Source: Streptomyces sp. NRRL F-2664
GTDB taxonomy: Bacteria; Actinomycetota; Actinomycetes; Streptomycetales; Streptomycetaceae
Length of the DNA: 64,000 nt
Assembly (NCBI RefSeq): GCF_000719345.1
Contig: NZ_JOFX01000004.1
Coordinates: forward strand, 124,001-188,000
Direction of reading: 5' to 3'
Shown here: positions 33,463-44,064 of the stretch, one piece after another
Numbering within the stretch: the first letter of the stretch is position 1
How the letters are laid out: every line of letters begins with the position of its first letter
Notes under the pieces: model-generated
Told to the model about the DNA's origin: nothing
The model's input: only the letters and a program-made list of their open reading frames with translations
Database searches by the model: none
Program-made: the position numbers and the translations under genes

Positions 33463-34650
33463 ATGGACGCTCCGCCCACCAGATCGGCCAGACGCGAAGC
33501 GGCCCGGATACCTGCCGAGGGCGGTGCGGCCGAGCCCTCACCGGATGCCGTGCTCATCCGCCGGACCCTCGCGGAGATCGCCCCGGTCGCCGACAGGGTG
33601 ACCTCCTACTTCTACGCCCTGGTCTTCACCGGGCACCCGGAAGTGCGGGGCATGTTCCCGGCAGCCATGGACACCCAGCGCGACCGGTTGCTGAAGGCCC
33701 TGCTGACCGCCGCGGAGCACATCGACAATCCTGAGGTCCTCGCCCCCTACCTCTGCCGACTGGGCACGGGGCACCGCAAATACGGCACCATGGCCGGCCA
33801 CTACCCCGTGATCGGAGAGGCCCTCATCGGGGCGCTGGCCCGCTTCGCAACGCAGAGCTGGGGGTCGCAGACCCAGGCCGCGTGGGTGCGGGCATACACC
33901 GCGATCTCCCAGATCATGATCGACGCCGCGGCGGCGGACGAGGTGAAGGCCCCTGCGTGGTGGCACGCCGAAGTGGTCTCCCACGACCTGCGTACCCCTG
34001 ACATCGCCGTGCTGACCGTCCGCCCCGACCAGCCCTACCCCTTCCTGGCGGGCCAGTACGCGAGCCTGGAGACCCCGTGGTGGCCCCGGGTGTGGCGGCA
34101 CTACTCCTTCGCCTCGGCCCCCCGGGCCGACGGCCTGCTCTCCTTCCATGTCAAGGCCGTCCCCGCGGGCTGGGTCTCCAACGCCCTGGTACGCCATGCC
34201 CGGCCCGGTGACGTGCTGCGCCTGGGGCCGCCCGCCGGGTCCATGGTGGTCGACCACACCACGGACAACGGCATGCTCTGCCTGGGCGGGGGGACCGGCA
34301 TTGCCCCCATCAAGGCGCTCATCGAGGACGTGGCCGGGCACGGTGAGCGGCGCCCGGTGGAGGTCTTCTTCGGGGCGCGCAGCGACAACGACCTCTACGA
34401 CAAGGACACCCTCCTGGGCCTCCAGCGCTCGCACCCGTGGCTGTCGGTACGGCCCGTCGTGGGCGACGGGCTGGCGGGACAGCTGCCGCACGCGGTGGGT
34501 GAGCACGGGCCCTGGAGTTCGTACGACGCGTTCATCTCGGGCCCTCCGGCGATGATCCGCAGCGGGGTGGACGAACTCCTGCGCATCGGCATTCCCGGCG
34601 AGCGGATCCGGCACGACGCGGTCGAGGAACTGGTGGGCAGCGACGGGTGA
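33463..34650 (+). CDS. Flavohaemoglobin-type protein (globin plus ferredoxin-NADP reductase domains)
   Basis: A 395-residue fusion. The globin domain spans about residues 25-160: tyrosine B10 in SYFYALVF, the proximal histidine in TGHRKYG, and the E-helix region KALLTAAEHIDNP. The reductase half has the FAD-binding RHYSFAS, the NAD(P)-binding GGGTGIAPIKALI and GPPAMIRSGVDELL. Family members oxidise nitric oxide to nitrate. ATG 33463 is chosen for GCGAGG upstream; ATG 33442 or 33412 would add 7 or 17 residues. Its own gap of 142 bp upstream shows no clear NsrR-type site. Confidence 0.88.
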   Translation: MDAPPTRSARREAARIPAEGGAAEPSPDAVLIRRTLAEIAPVADRVTSYFYALVFTGHPEVRGMFPAAMDTQRDRLLKALLTAAEHIDNPEVLAPYLCRLGTGHRKYGTMAGHYPVIGEALIGALARFATQSWGSQTQAAWVRAYTAISQIMIDAAAADEVKAPAWWHAEVVSHDLRTPDIAVLTVRPDQPYPFLAGQYASLETPWWPRVWRHYSFASAPRADGLLSFHVKAVPAGWVSNALVRHARPGDVLRLGPPAGSMVVDHTTDNGMLCLGGGTGIAPIKALIEDVAGHGERRPVEVFFGARSDNDLYDKDTLLGLQRSHPWLSVRPVVGDGLAGQLPHAVGEHGPWSSYDAFISGPPAMIRSGVDELLRIGIPGERIRHDAVEELVGSDG

Positions 34651-34720
34651 GACCGGCGGCCCGGGGCCGCCGGCCGTGTCCGCCGGCCCCGGAGGCCTCG
34701 GCCCGAGCCCGGAGGGGGTG

Positions 34721-35200
34721 TCAGCCGAGGTCGGGGGCGTGCATGGCGCGTACGCCCTCGATGTTGCCGTCCAGGTAGTGGCGGAGGGACAGCGGCACGA
34801 GATGGACCGCTGCGATGCCCACCCGGCTGAAGGGCACGCGGACGATCTCGTACTCTCCGGCGGGCTCGTCGACTTCGGGGCCGTGCCGGAGGCCGGGGTC
34901 CATGGATTCGAGGCGGCAGACGAAGAAGTGCTGCACCTTCACGCCGGTCACTCCGCCGCCGACGATGTGCTCGACGGTGTCGACGAAGCAGGGCACCACA
35001 TCGGTGATCTTCGCGCCCAGTTCTTCGTCGACCTCTCGGTGGAGGGCGTCGACGACGGTGGCGTCGGTGGGTTCCACTCCCCCACCAGGGGTGACCCAGT
35101 ACGGGTCCACGTCGGGCTTGGTGCGTTTGATGAGGATCAGGTCATCACCGTCGAGCAGGATCGCGCGGGCGGTGCGTTTGACCACGGGACGTTCGGTCAT
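34721..35200 (-). CDS. NUDIX hydrolase
   Basis: A 159-residue NUDIX protein. The box runs from GGGVEPTDATVVDALHREVD to EELGAKI; the REVDEELG core is intact, although the conserved first Glu position is Asp. The substrate (nucleotide, sugar or other diphosphate) cannot be told. It lies leftward between the flavohaemoglobin gene and the LysR gene with about 60-70 bp on each side. Confidence 0.88.
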   Translation of the reverse strand: MTERPVVKRTARAILLDGDDLILIKRTKPDVDPYWVTPGGGVEPTDATVVDALHREVDEELGAKITDVVPCFVDTVEHIVGGGVTGVKVQHFFVCRLESMDPGLRHGPEVDEPAGEYEIVRVPFSRVGIAAVHLVPLSLRHYLDGNIEGVRAMHAPDLG

Positions 35201-35259
35201 GGGAGAAGAGTGGCCCACCGCTCCGCTTCTGAAACGCGCCGGGGCCGGAAACAGGGGGC

Positions 35260-36165
35260 TCACCAGTGCACGGCGGCGTCCAGCAGGCGCTGACGCGCCC
35301 GGGCGAGGTGGGCGAGGGCCGGGCTGCCGGCCCGTAGGACCAGGAACCACGTGCGCAGCGGTGGCACGGCAGGCTCGGCGACGGCCGCGATCCGGCCGCT
35401 GTCGAGGGCGTCCTGGCACAGGTACCGGGGCAGCACCGCGAGCCCGGCGCCCGCCAGCACGCACTGCAGTACGGCGCGCAGGTCCGGTGCGACGACGGTG
35501 GCGGTCAGCGACCGGCCCGCGGGCAGGACGTCGAAGACGGCACTCCAGTACCGGGTGACGAGCGGCAGGGTCTCGTGGACCTCGACGAGCGGGATGCCCT
35601 CCAGGGCCACGGGCCCGTCGTCCCGCAGTCGGTCCGTGTCGACGAGGGCGGCCCAGTAGGGCGCGCCGACCAGGACGTGCTCCTCGTCGCACAGTGCCGT
35701 GGTGGTGAAGGGGCCCCCGCGGGGATGTGCGGTGGTGACGACGAGGTCGTGGTGACCGGCGGCGAGGCCGTCGAGCACGGCTGCGGCGTCGCTCTGCAAG
35801 GTCGCACGCAGAGTGTGGCCCTGGCCGACCAGGGGCGCCAGGGCGGGCAGCACGCGCAGCGACAGGAACTCGGGCGGTCCGGCGACGTGCAGGGACCGCA
35901 GTCCTCCGGTGTCCTCCCGCTCGGCCTCGGTGATCCGCAGCAGGGCGTCGAGGTGCGGGGCGGCCTTGTGGGCGAGTTCGTCGCCGACGGTGGTCGGGGT
36001 GACCCCGCGGGCCCGGCGGTGGAACAGCGGGCGCCCCAGCTGCCTTTCCAGGGTGCGGATCTGTGAGGTCACGGCGGGTTGGGACAGCCCGAGGAGGGCA
36101 GCGGCGCGGGTGAACGAACCCGCCCGGTGGACGGTGACGAAGGTGCGCAGCAGGGCCAGATCCAT
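35260..36165 (-). CDS. LysR-family transcriptional regulator
   Basis: A 301-residue LTTR. The N-terminal helix-turn-helix is DLALLRTFVTVHRAGSFTRA followed by ALLGLSQPAVTSQIRTLERQ. The substrate-binding domain begins near residue 90. The ATG at 36165 has GAGAGGTG upstream. Upstream lies an AT-rich stretch (CTATAAATATGC) and an inverted repeat, probably its own operator. It has no divergently transcribed partner: both neighbours run leftward, so the target genes cannot be deduced. Confidence 0.92.
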   Translation of the reverse strand: MDLALLRTFVTVHRAGSFTRAAALLGLSQPAVTSQIRTLERQLGRPLFHRRARGVTPTTVGDELAHKAAPHLDALLRITEAEREDTGGLRSLHVAGPPEFLSLRVLPALAPLVGQGHTLRATLQSDAAAVLDGLAAGHHDLVVTTAHPRGGPFTTTALCDEEHVLVGAPYWAALVDTDRLRDDGPVALEGIPLVEVHETLPLVTRYWSAVFDVLPAGRSLTATVVAPDLRAVLQCVLAGAGLAVLPRYLCQDALDSGRIAAVAEPAVPPLRTWFLVLRAGSPALAHLARARQRLLDAAVHW

Positions 36166-36233
36166 CGCGACACCTCTCGGTGGGGGTCTACAACTATAAA
36201 TATGCAGATAGGCCCCTGTCGCTACCGTGATTG

Positions 36234-36250
36234 GACTCTGACGCAGAGTC
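36234..36250. promoter_or_regulatory. Inverted repeat upstream of the LysR gene
   Basis: GACTCTG-ACG-CAGAGTC, a 7-bp perfect inverted repeat with a 3-bp spacer, 69 bp upstream of the LysR start. It could be an autoregulatory site; it lacks the usual T-N11-A LTTR look, so it is tentative. Confidence 0.45.
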
Positions 36251-36290
36251 AATTAGCCTTGTGGCGTGGTTCTTCGCGCGCGGAACCCGG

Positions 36291-36327
36291 GGCGGTCCGA
36301 GCCACTAGGGGGGAGGCTCGGACCGCC
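36291..36327 (-). terminator. Terminator of the PLP lyase gene
   Basis: Perfect 13-bp inverted repeat (36291-36303 with 36315-36327) with an 11-nt loop, just beyond the stop codon of the leftward PLP lyase gene. Confidence 0.75.
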
Positions 36328-36343
36328 CTTCACCGCGGTCCGC

Positions 36344-37513
36344 TCAGTGTTTCCGACCAGCCGCGTCGAGGGCGTGGTCGAGGGCGCGCAGCACGTCCGC
36401 GACCAGATCCTCGGTGTCCTCCGCCCCGGCCGAGAAGCGGATGAAGCCCTCGGACACGGCGTCGCCGCCCCACCGCCCGCGCCGCTCGGCGGTGGACCGT
36501 ACGCCCCCGAAACTCGTGGCGTCCTCGACGAGGTGCAGGGCGGCCATGAACCGTTCGGCGTGGGCCCGGTCGGGCAGCGTGAAGGAGACCACCGAGCCGA
36601 AGCCCCGCATCTGGCGGGCGGCCGTCTTGTGGGACGGGTCCGTGGGGAGGCCGGGGTAGCGCACCCCGCTCACGTCCCGGCGTCCGTTCAGCGCCTCCGC
36701 GACGGCCAGGGCGTTGGTCCACTGGCGCTGCGCGCGCAGCTGGATCGTGGCCAGCGAACGGTGGGCGAGCCAGGCCTCCATGGGACCGGGGATCGCGCCG
36801 ACGATCTTGCGCCATCCGCGGACGCGGGCCGCGAGTTCCGGGTCGCGGCACACGACGTACCCGAGCAGCAGGTCCCCGTGGCCCGTGAGTCCCTTGGTGC
36901 CGCTCGCGACCGAGAAGTCCGCCCCGAGCTCCAGGGGCCGCTGCCCCAGGGGCGTGGCGAGGGTGTTGTCCACGGCGACCAGGGTCCGGCCGGCGTGCGC
37001 GGCCGCCACGAGGTGCCGGACGTCGCACACGTCGAGCCCCGGGTTGGAGGGCGTCTCGATCCACAGCATCCGGGCGCCGTCGAGCACCTCCATCTGGGCG
37101 TCCCCGCCGGTGGGGGCGGTGCGGACATGGATCCCGTACGCCTCCAGCTGCTCCCGCAGCAGGGGCAGCGCCTGGTAGCCGTCGTCCGGCAGGACGACGG
37201 TGTCACCCGTGCGCGTCTGGGAGAGGAGGACCGCGGACACGGCCGCCATGCCGGAGGCGAAGACGATCGTGTGGACGTCCTGGCCGGGGGCCTCCAGCTC
37301 TCCGACGGCCCGTTCCAGCAGGGTCCAGGTCGGGTTGGTGTCCCGGCCGTAGGCGTACGGTCCCTCGACGTCCCCGGGGAGGTGGAAGTGCGCGGCGAAG
37401 ACCGGTCCCGGCAGGGGCGGTTCGTTCTTGACGGCCTCGGGCAGGCCGGCCCGGACGGCGCGGGTGCCGTCGCCGATCGCCCCGCCGGTTGCTTCGGGGA
37501 AGTGCTCATTCAC
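36344..37513 (-). CDS. Cystathionine gamma-synthase/lyase-type PLP enzyme
   Basis: A 389-residue Cys/Met-metabolism PLP enzyme. PLP-binding lysine lies in ASGTKGLTGHGD. The family motifs YGRDTNPTWTLLE, ASGMAAVSAVLL and WIETPSNPGLDV are present, with AVDNTLATP following. It is likely a cystathionine gamma-lyase or a related gamma-elimination enzyme; the exact reaction is not fixed by sequence. It overlaps nothing and is 54 bp from the small holin-like gene upstream on the same strand. Confidence 0.9.
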   Translation of the reverse strand: MNEHFPEATGGAIGDGTRAVRAGLPEAVKNEPPLPGPVFAAHFHLPGDVEGPYAYGRDTNPTWTLLERAVGELEAPGQDVHTIVFASGMAAVSAVLLSQTRTGDTVVLPDDGYQALPLLREQLEAYGIHVRTAPTGGDAQMEVLDGARMLWIETPSNPGLDVCDVRHLVAAAHAGRTLVAVDNTLATPLGQRPLELGADFSVASGTKGLTGHGDLLLGYVVCRDPELAARVRGWRKIVGAIPGPMEAWLAHRSLATIQLRAQRQWTNALAVAEALNGRRDVSGVRYPGLPTDPSHKTAARQMRGFGSVVSFTLPDRAHAERFMAALHLVEDATSFGGVRSTAERRGRWGGDAVSEGFIRFSAGAEDTEDLVADVLRALDHALDAAGRKH

Positions 37514-37567
37514 GCGGTGTGCTCCTTCATCGCCTCGCGTACGGCGTCCGGCAGACCGGCGGCCTGT

Positions 37568-37948
37568 TCAGTCCTTGTCGGGAAGGACCAGGTTCACGGC
37601 CCAGGACACGACGGAGATGATCAGGCCGCCCAGCAGCGCGGTCCAGAACCCGTCGACGTGGAAGCTGAGGTCGAGCTGATCGGCCAGCCACGAGGTCAGG
37701 AGCAGCATCAGGGCGTTCACGACCAGGGTGAACAGCCCCAGGGTGAGGACGAAGAGGGGCAGCGACAGCAGCTTCACGAGCGGCTTGACGATCAGGTTGA
37801 CCAGGCCGAAGACCAGTGCGACGAGGATCAGGGTGAGGGTCCGGCGGCCGAGGCTGCTGCCGTCGTCGAGGGTGATGCCGGCGAGCAGCCACACGGCGAC
37901 GGCCAGGGCCGCCGCGTTGGCGAGCGTCTTGACTACGAAATTCGTCAT
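37568..37948 (-). CDS. Small four-helix membrane protein, phage-holin (DUF) family
   Basis: A 126-residue protein with about four transmembrane helices. The sequence VFGLVNLIVKPLVKLLSLPL followed by VLTLGLFTLVVNALMLLL is the hallmark of the widespread bacterial holin-family-4-superfamily membrane proteins of unknown function. ATG 37948 is chosen at the start of the conserved part; the frame extends upstream. No convincing Shine-Dalgarno is present. It is divergent from the cupin gene. Confidence 0.82.
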   Translation of the reverse strand: MTNFVVKTLANAAALAVAVWLLAGITLDDGSSLGRRTLTLILVALVFGLVNLIVKPLVKLLSLPLFVLTLGLFTLVVNALMLLLTSWLADQLDLSFHVDGFWTALLGGLIISVVSWAVNLVLPDKD

Positions 37949-38037
37949 GTGTCTGATCGTGGCAGAGAAGATCCCGGCGGGACATCCGCAGATCAGCGGA
38001 TGCGAAGGAACGATCGAGTACAAGGGGCACAACCACG

Positions 38038-38355
38038 ATGAAAGCCTTCCGGCTTGACGAGCTCGAAGCGGAACGGGCCGCCAACGACGGCGCCTATCTG
38101 CAGTTCCTGCGCGAGCGGAACATGTCCGTCGGGCTGTACGCGCTCGATGCCGGCCAGAGCGACCCGCAGCGGCCGCACGGACAGGACGAGGTGTACTTCG
38201 TCGTGAGCGGCAGGGCCTCGATCACGGTCGGGGAGGAGACCACCACCGTGGCGCGGGGCAGCGTCGTCTACGTCCCGGCGGGCGTCCCGCACAAGTTCCA
38301 CCACATCACCGAGGACCTGAGGGTGATGGTGGTGTTCTCCCCGCCGGAGGCCTGA
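38038..38355 (+). CDS. Cupin-domain protein
   Basis: A 105-residue single-domain cupin. The two conserved boxes are PHGQDEVYFVVSGRASITVG, which gives the metal-binding His and Glu, and VPAGVPHKFHHITEDL, which gives the last histidine. Enzyme or binding role unknown. Small size suggests a stand-alone metal-binding cupin, possibly with an isomerase or sensor role. Confidence 0.88.
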   Translation: MKAFRLDELEAERAANDGAYLQFLRERNMSVGLYALDAGQSDPQRPHGQDEVYFVVSGRASITVGEETTTVARGSVVYVPAGVPHKFHHITEDLRVMVVFSPPEA

Positions 38356-38514
38356 GCGGCCTGGGGGTGCGGGGCGGTGGGGGGCGCGGCCCCTGTCCCC
38401 CTAAGGGGCGGATCAGGGGACTCCGGGGGCTCGCGGGCCCCGATCCGATCCCGCCCGCTCCTAGCATCGGGAGCAGGAAGTCACCGACGGGAAGACCAGG
38501 AAGAGGTCGAGGAC

Positions 38515-38742
38515 ATGAACGGCATCCGAGAGATATTCGCAGGCATGCCCTGGTGGGTTAAGTGGGTCGCCGTTCCGCTGCTGGCCCTGTTCGTCTTCGG
38601 CGGCGTCATCACCAGCATCCTGGGCGCACTGATCTCGTTCGCCTTCAAGCTGCTCCTCTTCGTCGGCCTCGTCGCGGGTCTGATCTTCGTCGTGAAGAAG
38701 GTCGGCGGCGGCACGTCGAAGTCCTCGTCCGGCGAGTGGTAG
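38515..38742 (+). CDS. Small membrane protein (DUF5326-like)
   Basis: A 75-residue protein with two hydrophobic segments (WWVKWVAVPLLALFVFGGVI and LISFAFKLLLFVGLVAGLIF) and a Gly/Ser-rich C-terminus. The start MNGIREIFAGMPWWVKW and overall length fit the streptomycete DUF5326 family, recalled by pattern only. GAGG lies upstream of the ATG. Function unknown. Confidence 0.75.
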   Translation: MNGIREIFAGMPWWVKWVAVPLLALFVFGGVITSILGALISFAFKLLLFVGLVAGLIFVVKKVGGGTSKSSSGEW

Positions 38743-38993
38743 GTGACGGTCCGGGGCGGCTCGGCGTTAACCCGGCTGAGGGAACGTGACGCCCCGAACC
38801 GCTCACGGCCACGGAATCGGTGGATAGAGTCGCGAGGTGTGCCGTCCCTGGGCACCAAGAGCCGGTATCACCTCCTGACCTGTGGTGATGCCGACGACCC
38901 GCCGAGCGCGACCCCAGGAACGGGCATGTGCGGGGGCGGCCCCCGCCGAGCGGGTCACCCCTGAAGGCCCGCCACCACGCCTGGGGGTGAGCT

Positions 38994-39764
38994 GTGTCTC
39001 CGGTCCACAATGCCGGTGTGCCGACACTGATCGGTTCGGTGCAGAGGGCGCTGAGGCTGCTCGAAGCCGCGGGATCCCACAGCGGGGGAGCCCCGGCGAA
39101 GCAGCTGGCGCGTGAGGCCGGGCTCCCCCTTCCCACCGCGTACCACCTGTTGCGCACCCTGACCCACGAGGGCTATCTGCGCCGGGAGGGCGGAGTCTTC
39201 GTACTCGGCGAGGCAGCCGGGAGGCTGGCCGCCGGGGGACTCCAGCAGAAACGTCGCAGCATAATCCTCGACTCGCTCGCGCACTTCCGTGACGCGGTCG
39301 GGGCGCCCGTCTACTTCGCGGTCTACCGCGAGGGTGAGATCGAGGTCGTGGGCGTCTCCGACACCCCGGGCAGCCCGGCGTGCGAGGAGTGGGCCGACTT
39401 CCGCCAGACCGGATACGCACACGCCATCGGGCAGTGCCTGCTCGGACAGCTCGACGAGGATGCGCGCCGGGACTATTACGACCGTCACCCGGTGGACGCC
39501 ATCACCCCTTATACCGTGCGCGATCTTCGCTCCTTGGAGAACCGGATCGGGGCCCTCGGGCGAATGCAGACGGTAATCGAGCGGCAGGAATATGCCCTCG
39601 GCACGGTCTGTGCCGCGATCCCCATCACCGCCGGGGATGCGGTCGCGACTATGGCCATTTCCTTGCCCTTGCATCACCAAGATCGATTGCTGTGTGTAGT
39701 CGATCGACTACGCTGTGAAGTAGGCGCGCTGTTGAGCACCCTCTCGTTCTCTATCAGTATCTGA
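38994..39764 (+). CDS. ssgR: IclR-family regulator SsgR
   Basis: A 256-residue IclR-type regulator. The N-terminal winged helix-turn-helix is IGSVQRALRLLEAAGSHSGG followed by PTAYHLLRTLTHEGYLRREG. The C-terminal effector domain (DAVGAPVYFAVYREGEIEVVG) follows. It lies directly upstream of ssgA on the same strand. That is the arrangement in which SsgR activates ssgA in Streptomyces, so the name follows from family plus context. GTG at 38994 is preceded by GGGGGTGAG. Confidence 0.92.
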   Translation: MSPVHNAGVPTLIGSVQRALRLLEAAGSHSGGAPAKQLAREAGLPLPTAYHLLRTLTHEGYLRREGGVFVLGEAAGRLAAGGLQQKRRSIILDSLAHFRDAVGAPVYFAVYREGEIEVVGVSDTPGSPACEEWADFRQTGYAHAIGQCLLGQLDEDARRDYYDRHPVDAITPYTVRDLRSLENRIGALGRMQTVIERQEYALGTVCAAIPITAGDAVATMAISLPLHHQDRLLCVVDRLRCEVGALLSTLSFSISI

Positions 39765-39891
39765 AAACTCACTCCTTGTGATCCGCGTGCGCGTCCACCA
39801 CTCTTGTCAAGAGGGCCCTGGGGGTTCATTCCTGGCCACTTCCACTACAGCGGGGTAGGCAATGCGCGAGTCGGTACAGGCAGAGGTCATG

Positions 39892-40311
39892 ATGAGCTTC
39901 CTCGTTTCCGAGGAGCTCTCGTTCCGGATCCCGGTGGAACTCCGGTATGACGCCCGTGATCCCTACGCAGTCCGCCTGACCTTTCACCTTCCCGGAGACG
40001 CGCCCGTGACCTGGGCGTTCGGCCGGGAACTCCTCCTCGACGGCATCAACAAGCCGTGCGGCGACGGCGATGTGCACGTCGCCCCCACCAGCCCCGAGGA
40101 GTTGTCCGACGTCCACATCCGACTCCAGGTCGGCACAGACCGGGCGCTGTTCCGTGCCAGCGCGGCTCCACTCGTAGCCTTCCTCGACCGCACCGACCGG
40201 CTCGTTCCACTCGGACAGGAGCGGAACACCGGCGACTTCGAGGTGCACTTGGACGAGGCGCTCGGCCGGATCCTGGCCGAGTCGAAGCAGAACGAGCAGA
40301 ACGCAGGCTGA
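39892..40311 (+). CDS. ssgA: Sporulation cell-division activator SsgA
   Basis: A 139-residue SsgA-like protein that controls septum-site selection during sporulation and branching. MSFLVSEELSFRIPVELRYDARDPYAVRLTFHLPGDAPVTWAFGREL (seen in parts, e.g. HLPGDAPVTWAFGRELLLDG) is the SALP core, and LVPLGQERNTGDF follows. The start is ambiguous among ATG 39862, 39889 and 39892; AGAGG lies shortly upstream of the last. It is directly downstream of ssgR. This is a streptomycete-restricted family, which supports the taxonomic placement. Confidence 0.96.
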   Translation: MSFLVSEELSFRIPVELRYDARDPYAVRLTFHLPGDAPVTWAFGRELLLDGINKPCGDGDVHVAPTSPEELSDVHIRLQVGTDRALFRASAAPLVAFLDRTDRLVPLGQERNTGDFEVHLDEALGRILAESKQNEQNAG

Positions 40312-40400
40312 ACCGCCCCCGCACCGACCCGTCGGCGCGCTGACCAGCACCGGCGCGCGCAAGCAGCGTCAGTGCGTGCACCGCCGCGCGCAGGGGCCGT

Positions 40401-41780
40401 TCAGCGCTTGCGCCGGCGGCCCCGGCCGCCGCGGGCCTGCCCCGAGGCCGCTGCGCCGGCCGGGGACTCCGGCCGGTCGGCCGATACCACCAGGGCGGCG
40501 AGCGCCGTCGTCACGGGCACCGAGGCCACCAACCCGATCGAGCCCACGAGCGTCCGGACGATCTCCACCGCGACCAGCTCGCTGTTCGCCACCGATCCCA
40601 CACTGCTGTTGGCGATCGAGAACAGCAGGAGCAGCGGCAGCGCGGCGCCCGCGTAGGCCAGCACCAGGGTGTTGACCACCGACGCGATGTGGTCGCGCCC
40701 GATCCTGATGGCCGCCCGGTACAGGGACCGCGGCCCCATCGACGGGTCGGCCTGGTGCAGCTCCCAGACCGCCGAGGTCTGGGTGACCGTCACGTCGTCG
40801 AGCACGCCGAGCGATCCGATGATCACGCCCGCGAGCAGCAGGCCGCTCATGTCGATGTCCGGGTAGAGCCCGTGGATCAGCCCGGTGTTGTCGTCCGTGT
40901 TGCCGCTGAGGAACGCCCAGTCGATGAACACCGAGCCCAGCAGGCCGATCAGCAGCAGCGACACGAGCGTCCCGAGGACGGCCACCGATGTGCGGGCCGT
41001 CAGGCCGTGGCACATGTAGAGCGCGATCAGCATGATCGCGCTCGCCCCCACCACCGCGACCACCAGCGGGTTCGAACCCTGCAGGATGGCGGGGAGGATG
41101 AAGAGCGTCAGCACGCCGAAGCTGACCACCAGGGCGATCAGCGCGAACAGCCCGCGCATCCGCCCCACGAGCACGACGGCGAGCGCGAAGATGCCGGCCA
41201 GCACCGCCAGCGGCAGCTTCCGGTTGACGTCGATCACCGAGTACTGGAGGTCCCGGGGCGCGTCCGGGGCATAGGCCACCACCACCTCCTGGCCGTCCGC
41301 CAACTGCCTGGGCGCGCCCGGCTGGACGATCTCCACGAAGGTGCGTCCCTTGTCCGGGCCGGTCCCGATCTCGACGGTGGCCTTCTTGCACTCGCCGGCC
41401 TGCGCACCCCGGGCCGCGCCGCCCGGCGGGGTCGAGGCGCCTTCGCCCGACGGCACCTGCGAGGCGTTCACGGACTTGCAGTCGACCTGCTCCAGCGAGA
41501 CCACCGTGGCCTGCTGGGTCTGCCGGTCGAAGCCCACCCCCGTCCGCTCGTGGCCCGGGGTGCCGCCCGGCCACAGCACCACGAGGCCGACGAAGACAGC
41601 GGCGGCGAAGGGGATCAGGACGGCCGCGATGACCTTGCGCAGGTGCTTCGAGACGGGCGCGGCCGGCCCGTGACCGTGGCTGTGGGAATGGCCGGAGGAG
41701 TGCCCGTGGCCGTCGTGCGCGTGGCCGGAGTGGGCACTGGGCTCAGTGGGCTCGGAGGGAGGCTGCGGCGATGACGTCAC
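40401..41780 (-). CDS. YibE/F-family membrane protein
   Basis: A protein of about 459 residues. A His-rich N-terminal tail (HSGHAHDGHGHSSGHSHSHG) precedes the first transmembrane helix, then an extracytoplasmic region with the Cys-containing segments GECKKATVEIGTGPDKGR. Seven or so further helices form the YibE/F domain (GRMRGLFALIALVVSFGVL, LGSVFIDWAFLSGNTDDNTG, LGVLDDVTVTQTSAVWEL). The function of the family is unknown. The His-rich tail could bind metal. GTG 41780 is preferred; GTG 41813 adds 11 residues. It is divergent from thiC. Confidence 0.85.
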   Translation of the reverse strand: MTSSPQPPSEPTEPSAHSGHAHDGHGHSSGHSHSHGHGPAAPVSKHLRKVIAAVLIPFAAAVFVGLVVLWPGGTPGHERTGVGFDRQTQQATVVSLEQVDCKSVNASQVPSGEGASTPPGGAARGAQAGECKKATVEIGTGPDKGRTFVEIVQPGAPRQLADGQEVVVAYAPDAPRDLQYSVIDVNRKLPLAVLAGIFALAVVLVGRMRGLFALIALVVSFGVLTLFILPAILQGSNPLVVAVVGASAIMLIALYMCHGLTARTSVAVLGTLVSLLLIGLLGSVFIDWAFLSGNTDDNTGLIHGLYPDIDMSGLLLAGVIIGSLGVLDDVTVTQTSAVWELHQADPSMGPRSLYRAAIRIGRDHIASVVNTLVLAYAGAALPLLLLFSIANSSVGSVANSELVAVEIVRTLVGSIGLVASVPVTTALAALVVSADRPESPAGAAASGQARGGRGRRRKR

Positions 41781-41840
41781 CAGCAGATCATCGCAAGAGA
41801 TGAGGGGGCCCACTGTTCAGCACGCCATGGAGGACGCTAG

Positions 41841-43778
<1,938 letters not shown>

Positions 43779-43817
43779 CGCCGTCCCGGCACGGCAGGCC
43801 CGGCAGGGCCGGCTGAA

Positions 43818-43865
43818 CGGGCGGACCCGCGACCCATGGGGGGAGTCGCGGGTCCGCCCGTTTTT
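43818..43865 (+). terminator. Terminator of thiC
   Basis: Perfect 16-bp GC-rich inverted repeat (43818-43833 with 43845-43860) around an 11-nt loop, followed directly by TTTTT. This is a textbook rho-independent signal. Confidence 0.95.
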
Positions 43866-44064
43866 CGTGTTGCCGGGGCGACCGGGCGGGCGGGGCGGAT
43901 CGGTGGAGCGGGAGACCGGGGGCCATTGGTGTCGCATTGATAGTCCGATAAGTGGACTTATCTGCGAGGGTCGCGCGGCGGCGCGGCGGTGGTTTCCACG
44001 CTACCGATGTGGCCGGAGAGGCCACCCCACCACCGTGGTTCGATCGGTTCCGAGAAGGAGTGGT